From assembly GCA_028554755.1 (NCBI GenBank), contig JAPTOF010000016.1, positions 7,043,001-7,107,000 of the forward strand: 64,000 nt of DNA, written 5' to 3'. Shown here piece after piece: positions 1 to 11,311 of this stretch. Both the position numbers and the translations under genes were made by a program. The notes beneath the pieces are model-generated. The model made no database searches, had not been told where the DNA came from, and worked only from the letters and a program-made list of their open reading frames with translations. Within the stretch, counting starts at the first letter, position 1. Every line of letters starts with the position of its first letter. The DNA is from Cordia subcordata. Taxonomy: Eukaryota > Streptophyta > Magnoliopsida > Boraginales > Cordiaceae.

Positions 1-1534
1 ATATTAACTGCTTATTCCTTTGAAGACGCTAGTTAAAAGTAGTATAAATATATGTTTACAAATGGTCAATAACAAAAGTATGCTATATTATACTCATGCC
101 AATATCTTTGATGTCTTTATTTACTATTAATAGTCAATTTTTGCAATTTATTAAATGATAAAATATATTTTAAAATTAAATATTTAGTAAGCTTTTATCA
201 CTAATCACAGTTTTATAAAATCAAATAATATTGGAAACAAAAATTAAAATGAAGTATATGGAAAAATATGGAAGGGAAAGTGATAACATATATGGAATAA
301 ATTTTATTAGGAAGTCTTTTTTCATGAACTAAAATAGATGTATTAAAATATTTATGGAGGAACAAAAGGTATAACATGATGATATATGACAGGCAAAAAC
401 ACTACTTTGTAATGGAGTATAATTAATCCCGTGTGATACATGGAAAAAATGAGAACTTTATATAAATTTTTACAATTGTGGACAATAAAATATAAATATA
501 TTTTAAAATTTTTATTTTTTGATGAGTTTTTAAATTTCTTTAGGAGGCGTTTAAAGTGATTGAATAGAATATTCAAATTAGAAAGTAAAATAAAAAGGGA
601 TCTCATTTACAGAAAGAAATAATTTTAGATGGATAAACAGAAATAAATTCAATATCTTTGAAGGATAAAAATTATAGAATGATAACATGCTGCATCAATG
701 AAACATATATGTGCTCTTTTTTGTATAATTTATAGATTTATCACAAACTTGGAAGCAATAAATTTTATATTATTTATTTATCATATATGTAGTTTCATAA
801 TAGTCAGTTGAATTTGAAAATCAATTTAATATATTTATATATATATATATATATATATATAAATGAGCGTATATAAAATCTACTATAAAGAAGGTTTTGA
901 ATATGAATTATCTTATTTTCAGAAATGATAATTGCAAAAGTAGTTTTGGAAGAAAAATAAACTACAATAGTGTGACATGTAATATGACTGAATAAGACAA
1001 CAACATTACTTTATATATTATATAAGTATAAATTATAATATGACTTCGATTAAAACAAAAATCTAGCTTCGCTCCTATTGAAAATGAGAGAGGCGTGGCC
1101 CAAGAGAGAGAATACTTGAGAAGCAGAACTAAGAACAACAATCATTCTTCCATGCTCACAATTTCTGAAGTCAAATACAGTTTACTAGTGTTCAGGCTTT
1201 GATGGTTTTGTTTGATCCATGCAGATAAGAATGGGAATGAAAGATTCATTTTAGAGTCATTGTTTACAAAATTTTCATTGCATGGAACATGAAAGCAGAT
1301 TAGCAGAAGGATCTATCAGATCATATATATAAACAACCAAAGATATATTCTTGAAAATAACTCGAAGTGTCATATGTACATTATTACAAAAGAGATTCTC
1401 ACTGAAAAAATCTTGATAGTTCATTGTAAATATTTCATGACAACAGAACAACAATGTCTATTGTGTTCGTCTCGAATCATAGACTGTCAGGGCACCATTA
1501 AGCTTTCTAATGGAAAACAGTATTGCACGATAGC
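1..1534. other. AT-rich flank, no gene seen
   Basis: Very AT-rich sequence with many stops in all frames and no recognisable coding region. It holds an (AT)n run at about 835-860. The last 300 bases or so before 1535 are probably the 3' UTR of the minus-strand GST gene. Short open frames here have no codon-usage support and look like chance. Confidence 0.6.
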
Positions 1535-4500
1535 TCACATCTTAGAACGCCTGGCACCATTCTGGCCAGTTTCTGTCTCACCATTTCTTCCTTCTACACG
1601 CAGCTTCTGCAACTTCTCTTTGACTTTGAAGAGGATGCTATGGATTTCATCAAAATAAGGATTCGTCGCATTCTTTGTGTCATCAATCCACCTCAGAACT
1701 TTCTTGTGTGGGCCTAATATTCGGTCACGATCTTTCTCATCCACGACCTAGGTTAGATAATGAAGCTTCAACATAAGAACTCATATTCTGGGAGCAATTT
1801 CTTTGCATCACCAATAAATTTCTGATCTAAACCAAAATTACAAACAAGTTCCTCTCCAAGACCATGAATAAGACTACAAAGCCAGAAAGAGGTTGAAGAA
1901 TGCATTTAATGATATGGGTACATTAAAGATGTGGGTACATTCAAGTATCATGCAGAACAAGTAAAGAGCCTGCTCTGGCACACATTGTTAATTAGATTGG
2001 AGAAACATGGCTAACAAAAGAATTTCCATAAGAACGACGGTGCCACAGAAAAAAGGGGGTTAAACAAAGGATGAATAGTATCGGATTTCAACCATGTTTC
2101 CTATTCAAATAAAGCGTTAAAAGTCTGAAGCAGACATTCAGCATCAATCTCACTTGAAGGTTAAGAAGACTTTAAATTTCGAACCCAAGAAAAACACTGC
2201 ATAATCTGATTGGTTAAAGAGGTGCTCACATGGTATCTCAAGCCCTGTATGTCAGTATGTGTAACATCACACGCTTTCATATGACTTAAGTTTTTCATCT
2301 TTTACAATTGTTAGCAAGTTAAGAAAGATTAGTATGGGACTTGTGGACAGTGGTCATTTATCATTGTGGCTTTGCCTATTATAATGTGTGTGCATGAGTC
2401 CACAAAGGTGACAACAGCTTAAAGAATTTTTCGTCTCTGTTTACCTCAAGCTGCATAATTTCACAAACTAAGCTGAGATCGGCGATGGAAGGTTGGAAGC
2501 CTCCCAGCAGAAACTTTCCATTTCCCTTGAGCCAAAAGGACTCGATCTTTGCAAGAGATGCAGACAAAAGTTTTTCAGCTTCAGCAGCTGCCAGTGGATT
2601 CAGTGGCCGGCCAATTGCAGGTCCAAGTGCAGAATTCAGGACAAATGTAGCTGGGATCAAAATGATAAAAACAACAAAGGATTACGAAAGAATCCATGAC
2701 CATATTGCTAGAATCAAAGGAGTGATATAGCAATTACTTCAATACCAATTTGATGATAATTGTGTTAACATAAAATAGAAGCTGTTAATCATTAAAGCAT
2801 ATTGCCATTTTCAGTTGGTTATCTTACCAGAGGGAGTTCGTTTCATCAATATGAATCCTCATTAAAATCGACACCAAACTCAACACTATAAAAAGAAGAA
2901 GTACTACACAGCTATCCAAAAACAAGGCGAAAAATGTATTGCAAAGTTAATAATCTCAGCATCGTTGCTTCACATATATAGAAATTCATTGAGGGACTAA
3001 GAAAATCTGCATTTCATCGATCACAGTCATCGAGTGAGAACAACCAGAATGTTCAAGAGCTATTCCTAACAAACCTGCACCACGACGTAAATTGGAGTGA
3101 TGCCAATCTAACACTGAGTTGATCTTTGCTCTTCTAAACAGGTCAGCTGGATACCTTCAAAGATAAAAAGATAAATGGGAGAATTGTTAAAGAACAAATG
3201 ATGTCATTCAGATAATAATTATACAGCATCAAGGCATGAATGCCTGGAAATAATGAATCAACTGTTGTTGGATATTATATCCTTGTCATCAGGACTCCTA
3301 AACATGTTCATCTTTCTCGAGAAGTAAATGTCTGTATAATACACTCAAGTGTCCAAAGAAGAATGCCCTACAAGCAGGATACATATCACAGATGCTAATC
3401 AGAGACGCTCAAAGACGCCCCGGCATTCAAGCTACTGAGCATACTTAGCCACATCTCTGGAGCATGTTTGATTACTAAGATTTGGAACTTCTTGAGCCCA
3501 TAGTCATGAAATATATTACTAAACTCCATGTTTAGCAAATGCAGTGTGACACACTGTAATCTTTCCCAGAAATGACTGCAGGACACAAGATCCAATGCCC
3601 AAACAAGGCCATACTGATATTTTCATTATTAATACCGATGGTTACAAAATGTTATCATGCAGTGGAAACTGATTACAGAAGCAAAGTAACTGAACTCACC
3701 AATGATCTGCAACTCCAGGAAATACAGAAGCCAGATATATAAGAATTGCATGACTGCACCAACAAAAGTCATTATCAGACAAAATTCAAAACAGAAAAAA
3801 CGAGTTAGAAAACTTGGTCAAATGAGCATTAGCAAAAGCAGCTTCCTCCCAATTGAACAACCCAACTTCCCAATCCTCTTGGGGTCACCTTAAGTATGCA
3901 CGTTAGCAAAGCCCCATCAAGCAAATCCTTAATTGGTGTTGCCAAATGAATATATCGCTTGTACAAACAAAAAATGTATGTTTCAAAATCATCTCCAAAT
4001 ATCATTTTCTTATGATCTTATTATAACACACCCATATATATTAAGATCATAACCATTTCAAGAAAAATCCACACAACAAGAATTGAGCAACATCACGCAA
4101 CCATGAAGATCAGTATAGCATTCCATCAACTATAACCAATTCCTCACTAAAGGAAAGTCATTGCACCTTTTACGTCAATACATTTAATCTCCCAAAAAAA
4201 GAAAAATACCTCTCGAAAAGCTTAAATCTCCCATCCAGTATTGCTGGAACTTTCCTCATGGGATTAATTTCTGAAAAGAAAACACATTAAGTAAATCAAA
4301 TCCCAAAAATCAAAATACAAAAAAGTAAAGTTAAAAAAAAAAAGACAGTGAATATTCTGATGTGGCTATCTGATAGGTGCACCTGCAAATTCAGGAGTTA
4401 ATTGCTGACGTTTAGCAAGGTCTACTTTCACCTCCTCAAAGTCTATTCCATTTACCCTTTACATAAACAAAGATCATAAGACAACATTCATCAGCATACT

Positions 4501-4729
4501 CAGTAATAAGACAACATATTGTACGAAAAAAAAAAAAAACAGTTCGGTACACGAAACTCCCATTATCTATGCAATCACATTCTTGAAATTCTTGATTAGA
4601 CATAAAATGAAATTCTTTTCAAGAAGACATGAAAAATCTTTAACTAACAAGATAGGAATTGTACTTGCAGAAGATCAGAACCGCACGTGAGGGTTGAGAC
4701 ATGCGATCTACGTACACTTTTAGCATCAT
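1535..4729 (-). CDS. GSTT: Theta-class glutathione S-transferase (7 exons, 250 aa)
   Basis: Conjugates or reduces electrophiles and organic hydroperoxides with glutathione. Coding exons, in transcript order, are 4729-4665, 4456-4383, 4270-4210, 3753-3700, 3154-3075, 2650-2445 and 1747-1535. All junctions are GT-AG, phases agree and the lengths sum to 251 codons including the stop. The N-terminal thioredoxin-fold domain (residues 1 to about 80) carries the theta-type motif MSQPSRAV with candidate catalytic Ser11, then KVPAILDG and the glutathione-binding ESHAI. The helical C-terminal domain carries SVLDWHH, FVLNSALGPA and QPSIADLSLVCE. Length and gene structure agree with Arabidopsis GSTT1-3. 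The protein ends SKM, a plant peroxisomal PTS1-type tripeptide, as GSTT proteins often do. I chose the first of two adjacent ATGs; the second would remove one residue. The family call is firm; which paralogue is unknown. Confidence 0.93.
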
Positions 4730-4888
4730 CTTTCACACACAAACACACACTCGACACACACACAAAACACAAGTATACAGTTTTATTAGTGGATTTGGTC
4801 GTTTGGACACACAAAAGTCAAACGGCCCCCTGCGGTTGATTAACGGATAAGCTGTTTAGCTAAGCTGGGTCCCACCAATCTTGATGTC

Positions 4889-4909
4889 TGTGTGTGTGTG
4901 TGTGTGTGT
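4889..4909. repeat. (TG)n microsatellite
   Basis: Uninterrupted TG dinucleotide run upstream of the GST gene, likely polymorphic in length. Confidence 0.9.
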
Positions 4910-5205
4910 TTTTCTTTGGGTCAATCTTGTTGGTTGCTTGTGGACTATTACGCTTTTTGTTGAAGTCCAATCCAGAAGAATTATTTGAGCCCAATTCTAT
5001 TTAAGTTCTACGAATTTTACATGTCCTTTAATGGGCCTTGGGCAAAAACTTTTTGGGCTCTTGATTATGGGTTTCATGGTCCATTCTAAAAGTAAAGAAG
5101 AGGTTTTGGGTCATGGATCTGGCCCGTAGCTAGTAGAAACCATAACCCATTCAGAAATCATTTGAATTGATTTTTTTCATTTGAAAAAAAAAAAAATTTC
5201 AATTA

Positions 5206-5330
5206 AAGTTTGGATTGACTTTTAGAAAAAATTAAAACTCATAAAAAAACTTGGAAATTTTTTGTAGAAGTTAAAATATTAAACTTTTCAAAAAATGGTT
5301 TTTTAGAAAAAAATATATAAAAAAAGTAAA
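5206..5330. repeat. Degenerate half-copy of MITE family 1
   Basis: Begins with a TTTGGATTGACTTTT terminus and runs into the same poly-A/poly-T-rich interior as the complete copies. No matching right end is visible, so this is a truncated or eroded copy. Confidence 0.35.
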
Positions 5331-5999
5331 ATGATAGAATCTCCTTACTATTGGAAGCCGTACCGAAAGGCTGATGTTGTAGCCCACCAACCAAATAGTT
5401 AATCTCCAGGAAAAATTACTAATGCCGTTAAATAAAAAAAAAATACAAGTTTAAATCTTGAGAATCATATTATTAAAAGGGCTTTCTTTCCTCCGATTCT
5501 GATTCTATAAGGATTAAGTTTAAATTTAATATATTTTAAAGATGTGCTAATTAAATAGAAAAGGGGGAGGGAGAGGAGGGAAAGGAGGGGGCTGTCCAAA
5601 AGTCGGAAACAACACAAAGCTTACGCTGATCAATCACTTTCATTGGAGATTCTGCTTTATCATATGAAAGGGTACAGCGTTTAAAGTGTCTCGAAGCAGG
5701 AGACAATGTGTCGTGTGGGCCCCACTTAACACCAGTCTTGTGGATATGAGGAGGGTTACACAGTAAATAAATAAAGGCCACCCCACAAAGAAGAAGATTT
5801 AATGCCATGCCTGCCTCCACACACTGATTACTTGATTACTGCCCGCACCTATCTCTATCTTGTACCCCACTAAAATGTTTCTCAATTTATCGGTAAAAAA
5901 TTTGGAGATTTATTTTGATATGGACAAATATTATATATTTGTTCTTTAAATTTTTTAAGAAACCAAAAAGGAAACACGAGCACAAGCTCTCTGCATTTA

Positions 6000-6409
6000 A
6001 GCCTTCTCCAATAGTTTCCCATATTTTTCTTATATTAAAGAAGTTTTGGGTAATTTTTTTATATTTAAGAATCTTTTATTTTAGTTTTACTCTAACAAAT
6101 TCTTTATCTCAAAAGACTCATATATTTACATCTTTTCTTATTTTAGTTAAATACATTTTTAATTATTTTTATATTATTTTTTATTATATATGTAGATTTT
6201 TTATTTATTAATTATTATTAATCATGAATTATTATTATTTTTTTTTACATTATTACATATAGAGGGTTGGAAAGGAGTTGAGTTTACAAAAATATACAAG
6301 AGACCCTTAAAATTTAGGGGTGAGATAGGGGCTGCTAGAACATATTTCCCCTTTCTCGCCCCCTAAGTTCAAGGTAGGGGGCCGTTTAGGGGCTTTGTTG
6401 GAGAAGGCT
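6000..6409. mobile_element. MITE family 2, Tourist-like (410 bp)
   Basis: Terminal inverted repeats read AGCCTTCTCCAA at the left (6000-6011) and TTGGAGAAGGCT at the right (6398-6409). Both ends are flanked by a TTA trinucleotide (5997-5999 and 6410-6412), the target duplication expected for PIF/Harbinger Tourist-type elements. The interior is AT-rich with no coding capacity. A related, more degraded copy lies near 58.1-58.6 kb in the opposite orientation. Confidence 0.75.
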
Positions 6410-6412
6410 TTA

Positions 6413-8158
6413 GAGACCGCTACCTTGTGTGTAGTCTTTTTAGGCGGTTTTTAGAGATTGTTGTGTTATATTTAATTATAAAGGGGGTTATATCCTGAAG
6501 TATGTGTATAAATCAGCTATAGATGTATAAGCTGACTTGCTAATTGTACCTTGGCTTTCCCAACGATTGCTTTATTCTCAACGTGCTCCCGAAACAGTTG
6601 ACTACATCTCAATTTTGGCTAAAGTAGTTGAAGAATTATTAAAACTTAGAAATGGCACAAGTCTTATCAAGAAGGCAATTTTTTGGTGATTATTCTTCTT
6701 TTTTATTTTCTTTCTTTTTTGTTCTCCCCTCTAAAGACATTTGCGTGTTAAAAGGGGTCGTCGTTCTATTATCTCCCTGGATATTCAACATTATAATGGT
6801 GTGATATTAAGAAGTTAAAGATCGATAATACAAAGTTAGAGTCCTTTCAAGGCTTGCTATATAATCTAAAGTGCTTAAATTGCTCTAGACATGGCACTTG
6901 CAAAATAGTCTAATATATATATTTTCCAATTTAAAAAAAAGATAGTGATGAGTATATATATATATATATATATATATTCATGACTTATAATCTTCAACAT
7001 CAAAGCAATATTCATGGCGGATCAGAAAAAATAAAGAAAGACGAACATGTAACGGATGTGAACCTCGTAAACATGGCGGGACCAATGTTTCATTACCAAT
7101 AAAGGTTTACCAGCTGAACTGTGTGTCCTCTTTGACCCCCAAAAAAAAAAAAATGAAAAGCGCCGTGTACTCCCCCTCCCCCCCCCCCCCCTCTTTTTCC
7201 TTTTCTCTTTTATTTTTTTTCTTCTTTATTTATCTATTTATTTTAACTTGACTAACGTAATTAGGGGTAAGCATAATTTGGTTAATAATCAAGTGAATCA
7301 AAATGGTGTTTCATATGCATTATGTATGTATGCCAAATTCCGACCTCTAGCTTCCTACTGTGAAAACCTGAAAATTATTTTTTTAAGAATTTACCACAAC
7401 AGTTTTCAAGGTTTTAGAGACGAGTTTTGCTCCAAAAATATATACATAGTAGTTATTGCACTTAGAAGGTATTTGATAATGCTTATTTAGATGCTCACAA
7501 ACAAGCACTCAAAATAAAAAGCGAGTTATCTTGAGTGTTTCTCGCAAATAAACAATGCCAAATACTCTCCCAACAATAGATTGGGAGATGTTTGATAATA
7601 TTGACTTTATTTTACGCTTTATCAACGGAATAATTTTTTTAGTGAAATTAAGAAAAAGAAAATCGCACTTAGAAAATTCAGCCACTCTTCAATGAGTCTT
7701 GTGCAGGTAAGAATATTTTGCTATCTTGGAAGAATAAACATTTTCCACAAGAAAATAAGAAAGTATGCTTTACATAAATAAAAGTGAGGCATGTTGAATA
7801 CACATTCATTTTAAATAAAAAAAAATATAAAAAATAAGACTACTTTATAAGAATTTTAAACCATTTCTCATATTAATTAATTAGTTTTATAATTGAACCT
7901 AAGTTATTCTTCACGTGGTATCATGGCAAAGTCTTAACTTTGTTTCTTGAGTTGTGCGCAGGTAATCCGATTTTGCTCTTTGGTTCGTTTGAGCACCTAC
8001 TCTTAATTATTTGCCTCACTTGAACACCTTATCTTGACTGTTCTAAATTATAAAAGAAATTCCTTTTTCCTTTTATTTTCTCTGATCAGAAAATATAATT
8101 TAAAAAATCACTTCTTTTTCGTCCATAATTGAAAAAAACACTTTGAAAACTTCGTTTA
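6413..8158. other. Intergenic, no gene seen
   Basis: AT-rich DNA with an (AT)n run (about 6953-6977) and a long poly-C tract (about 7172-7192). At about 7465-7566 is a possible small inverted-repeat element whose arms read GTATTTGATAATGC and GCCAAATACTC. The open frame at 7248-7490 has no recognisable domain and looks like chance. Confidence 0.5.
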
Positions 8159-8389
8159 GGGCCTGTTTGGATTGGCCTTTTTTTTAAAAAAAATATTTTT
8201 TTCTTAAAAAAGTTACATTAAATTTGTAATAACTATTTGATTTGACTTTCAAAAAAATTAAAATTCTAAAAAAAAAAAAACTGAAATACATCTTCTTTTA
8301 AAAACCAAAATTTTTGACTTCTAAAGAAAATTACTTTTCAAAAATTATTAAAAAAAATACTTTTAAAAAAAAGTCAATCCAAACGGACC
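8159..8389. mobile_element. MITE family 1, copy A (231 bp)
   Basis: The left end reads GGGCCTGTTTGGATTGG and the right end reads CAATCCAAACGGACC, its imperfect inverted complement. TTA flanks both sides (8156-8158 and 8390-8392). The interior is dominated by A and T runs with no coding capacity. The TTA target duplication and GGGCC-type ends suggest a Tourist-like nonautonomous element. Confidence 0.8.
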
Positions 8390-11311
8390 TTACTCTCTTC
8401 ACTTGAAGACAGCAACACTTGTAACAAGCTGACTGAAACCGTACTCTCTCTCTCTCTCTCTGTATATGCATATATCTACACAATCTACATATATATACAT
8501 GCATCACACTTCAAAAAGAAAGCATTTTGTTCACATTTTTTTTCTGCCTCCATTATTTTCATATTTTCCTTTTGTTGGTTCAAATTCTGCAATGAACGAG
8601 TCCCATTTTCAAGCTCTCTCCAGCTCATGAAAATGGTGCAAAATTTTCTGAATATTTAAGCTGAAGTAAATCAAAGGGTAGTTTTCATCTTTTGTTTTCC
8701 TCCTACCCCTTTTGTTCTAAATGTTCACCATTAGCTTAACAAGTCACCACATTGCTGCCTTTTCTTTTGTTTTCCTTTTTCTTGTTTTTTCTGTAGTTCA
8801 CTTTGGCTAGAAAATACCCATTTGCTCAAAGATGCTAGCTTTAAATGCAAAACTACTGTTTTTTGACTCATGAAAAATTGTTAATTTATTCTTAACCTTA
8901 AAGCACCAACTTAACATGTTAATGTTTCCTGTCTTTTGTTTGTATGGCTTAATTTTTTTCCTCAATTTTGTTGGTTTTATTAGTACCATAATCTCCCATG
9001 CCCCACGTGATTATGCTAAGTTATTTATTATTGTACCACGCTTGTTAAGTATTTTTGGTCAGTTAATTAGCTGCAAATTTTAACTTAGATTCAAACATTA
9101 TATATTATACTAAAAGTTGAGGTTCGGTCATTACACAATTAGAGTCAAAATATGTTCTTTTTATGCCTTGGTGTAAGTGTGTGTTTTTCAATATTTGGTA
9201 TAGCCAGTGAACATAAAAAATATAAAAAGTATGCTTTGTTTATTTAAATTGTTGTGGTTGGAATTAAATCTTAGAACTAATTACTTTTAACAACCTTTGT
9301 TGTTTGTAACTATGTCATCATTACAAAGTTGATGTCTTTTGTTCACGGGAAAAGTGTTGTGGCTTTTCTTTTTGTAATTTTGTTGCATGGATCTTTTTTA
9401 TTTTTATTCTATTCTTTTAAATTTTATCTTCTTTCTCATTATCAAGAAAGTAAAAAATGTGAGGCTCTTAATGCTATGTCAAGGATGGGGGTTAAAGTGC
9501 ATGTGTCTTTTGCAATACTTAAGGGACTGTAACTTCAAGCAAGCATGTTGTTCTAAGCTTTTTCATTTATTTTATTCTAAAAATCATACATAAATTATTT
9601 GTTTAAGGTTGTAGATCTGTGGACCAGCACATGGTTCTGAAAGGAGTTGACCCCCTTTAGCTCTCTCTGAATCTCAACTTTGGCTTTTCTTGGATACTTT
9701 CACTTTCTTCTACTTATCTGCAATTATTTTTTAGCTTTTGATGATGAAGAAGAAGAAGGGTATGAACTAAGATTTTTTGAACGTTGAAATATTATTTTAA
9801 AGTGGTCTTAGTTCTTGTCTTTACTAGGTATTATATTTCAGTTTTAGCTGTTTTAAATTGTGGGCCATATGGTTGATTCTGTTAAACACACATATAAAAT
9901 TGGAGTGATAAATTATTATCTGTTATGATGTGTAGATCTGTTTATGTGCAGCTTAAAATGTGCTAATTAGTCAGACTGCAGCATTTGCTTTTACTTCTTG
10001 AGGAAATATCTAGGACTTTTTTTTTTTTTTTTTTCTGTTGGATTACTTACAATCTTGAGATGACTAACATGCTACTGTGCTAATTGTTTCACCAGATCTT
10101 TGATGTTGATGAGCTTTGACTAGTTGAAGCTGTAAAGAACTTTTAGCTTTAGAGGATTTTGTTAAAAGGCTACAGGACAGGAGCCACAAGACAACTTTGA
10201 AGGACTGGTATACTCCATCTATCTGAATAAGATCCAATTTTTTGTTCTCTCTTACTAAATGTTTGATATATCGAATTGTTTCAAATTATTCCACCAACTG
10301 TATAGTTAAGACTTTAGAAGACTATTATCAAACTTCATTGATTCAAATGCATTTATGTGGATCCCTGGAGAAAGCATGCTTAAATTTGCATTTGATTTTC
10401 CTTTCACAGTTTGAATTTATTGCTCTGAAGTTATGACTCCACAGAAACTATCGTAATTTGTAAACATATCCCTACTGTCCCATTAAGCCATCTCAAAGGT
10501 TGTTGGATTCTGAAATTTTTTTGTCAATCTTGTTTTGATTGTTCTTTCAAATTTGATCGATTCACTACCTATCTGCATGGTGATGCATTCTGCTTCCAAT
10601 TTTTGCTCCCTTCTCTGTTCACAAGTAACAAATCTTTTGTTGCCAATGCTGGAGCCAGGACCTTAGGTTTGTTTTGGAGGAGGGAGAATTTTTAAAGCGG
10701 ATATTTGCAACTCAAGAATATCATCTGTATAAATTACTTAAAAGCATTGTTCATATTGCCAATGAGGTCATCCCACTTATTTAATTAACTTCATAAGATT
10801 CTTGAAAATGTAATATTATTAAACGAAACCTCACTGAAGTTCAGATACATGTAATAAGAAAGGAGGACTGGAAATCAAGAACACCATTTTTTTTGTGGAT
10901 TTGCACCTAAAGCTTTGGTAAAATACTGCATTCTTTAACCCATTAGTTGCCAAAACACTGTCCACTTGAAGGCTGCAATTTAAGTTAATCTGTGGGGCAA
11001 CTTAGGAAAGTCAGTTTTTGTTTGTACTTCTATATGATTATTCCAAAGTCTGAGAGTGGCAATTGCTGGCCATCAAGCATATAAAGCTCAGGCCTCAGCC
11101 AAGGTATACTATCTGCTTCATTATTATCTGCACTTTCCCTTCTCTATAAATTTATCTCTTGGTATGTTTCAGTTGTGTAGTATGTAATGTTTTGACTATT
11201 ATGGCTCAATTTTCATTCTATTACTCACAATCTTTTCCTTTTCTTTCAAGGTTCCTATTTTTCATCTTCCATTACCTGAAGTTTCACATTCTCTTGACAA
11301 TCACCGGTAAA
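8390..11311. other. Promoter and 5' UTR region of the MCTP gene
   Basis: A (CT)n run (about 8443-8461) followed by pyrimidine-rich sequence is a plausible transcription-start zone for the downstream plus-strand MCTP gene, whose relatives often have long spliced 5' leaders. A candidate leader intron runs from AAG|GTATAC (donor about 11104) to TTTCAAG (acceptor about 11250). This is inference from splice-site appearance only. No coding gene is seen. Confidence 0.4.

Larger units (their letters stand above)
4730..5999. other. Intergenic region upstream of GST, with GT repeat and MITE remnant
   Basis: This is the likely promoter and 5' UTR side of the minus-strand GST gene. It contains a CA-rich stretch (about 4735-4790), a (TG)n run (about 4889-4909) and, at about 5206-5330, an AT-rich half-copy resembling the TTTGGATTGAC-ended MITE family described elsewhere in the window. 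At 5551-5820 there is a higher-GC patch with an 89-codon minus-strand open frame, discussed under findings. No other gene is seen. Confidence 0.5.

Noticed and set aside
11159..11311. In-frame 51-codon N-terminal extension of the MCTP protein
   Set aside because: The frame is open, but the extension is a hydrophobic, Phe-rich translation of T-rich leader sequence that family members lack. MTLSNLKLGVDV at 11312 matches the usual N-terminus, and a leader intron may remove part of the upstream sequence.
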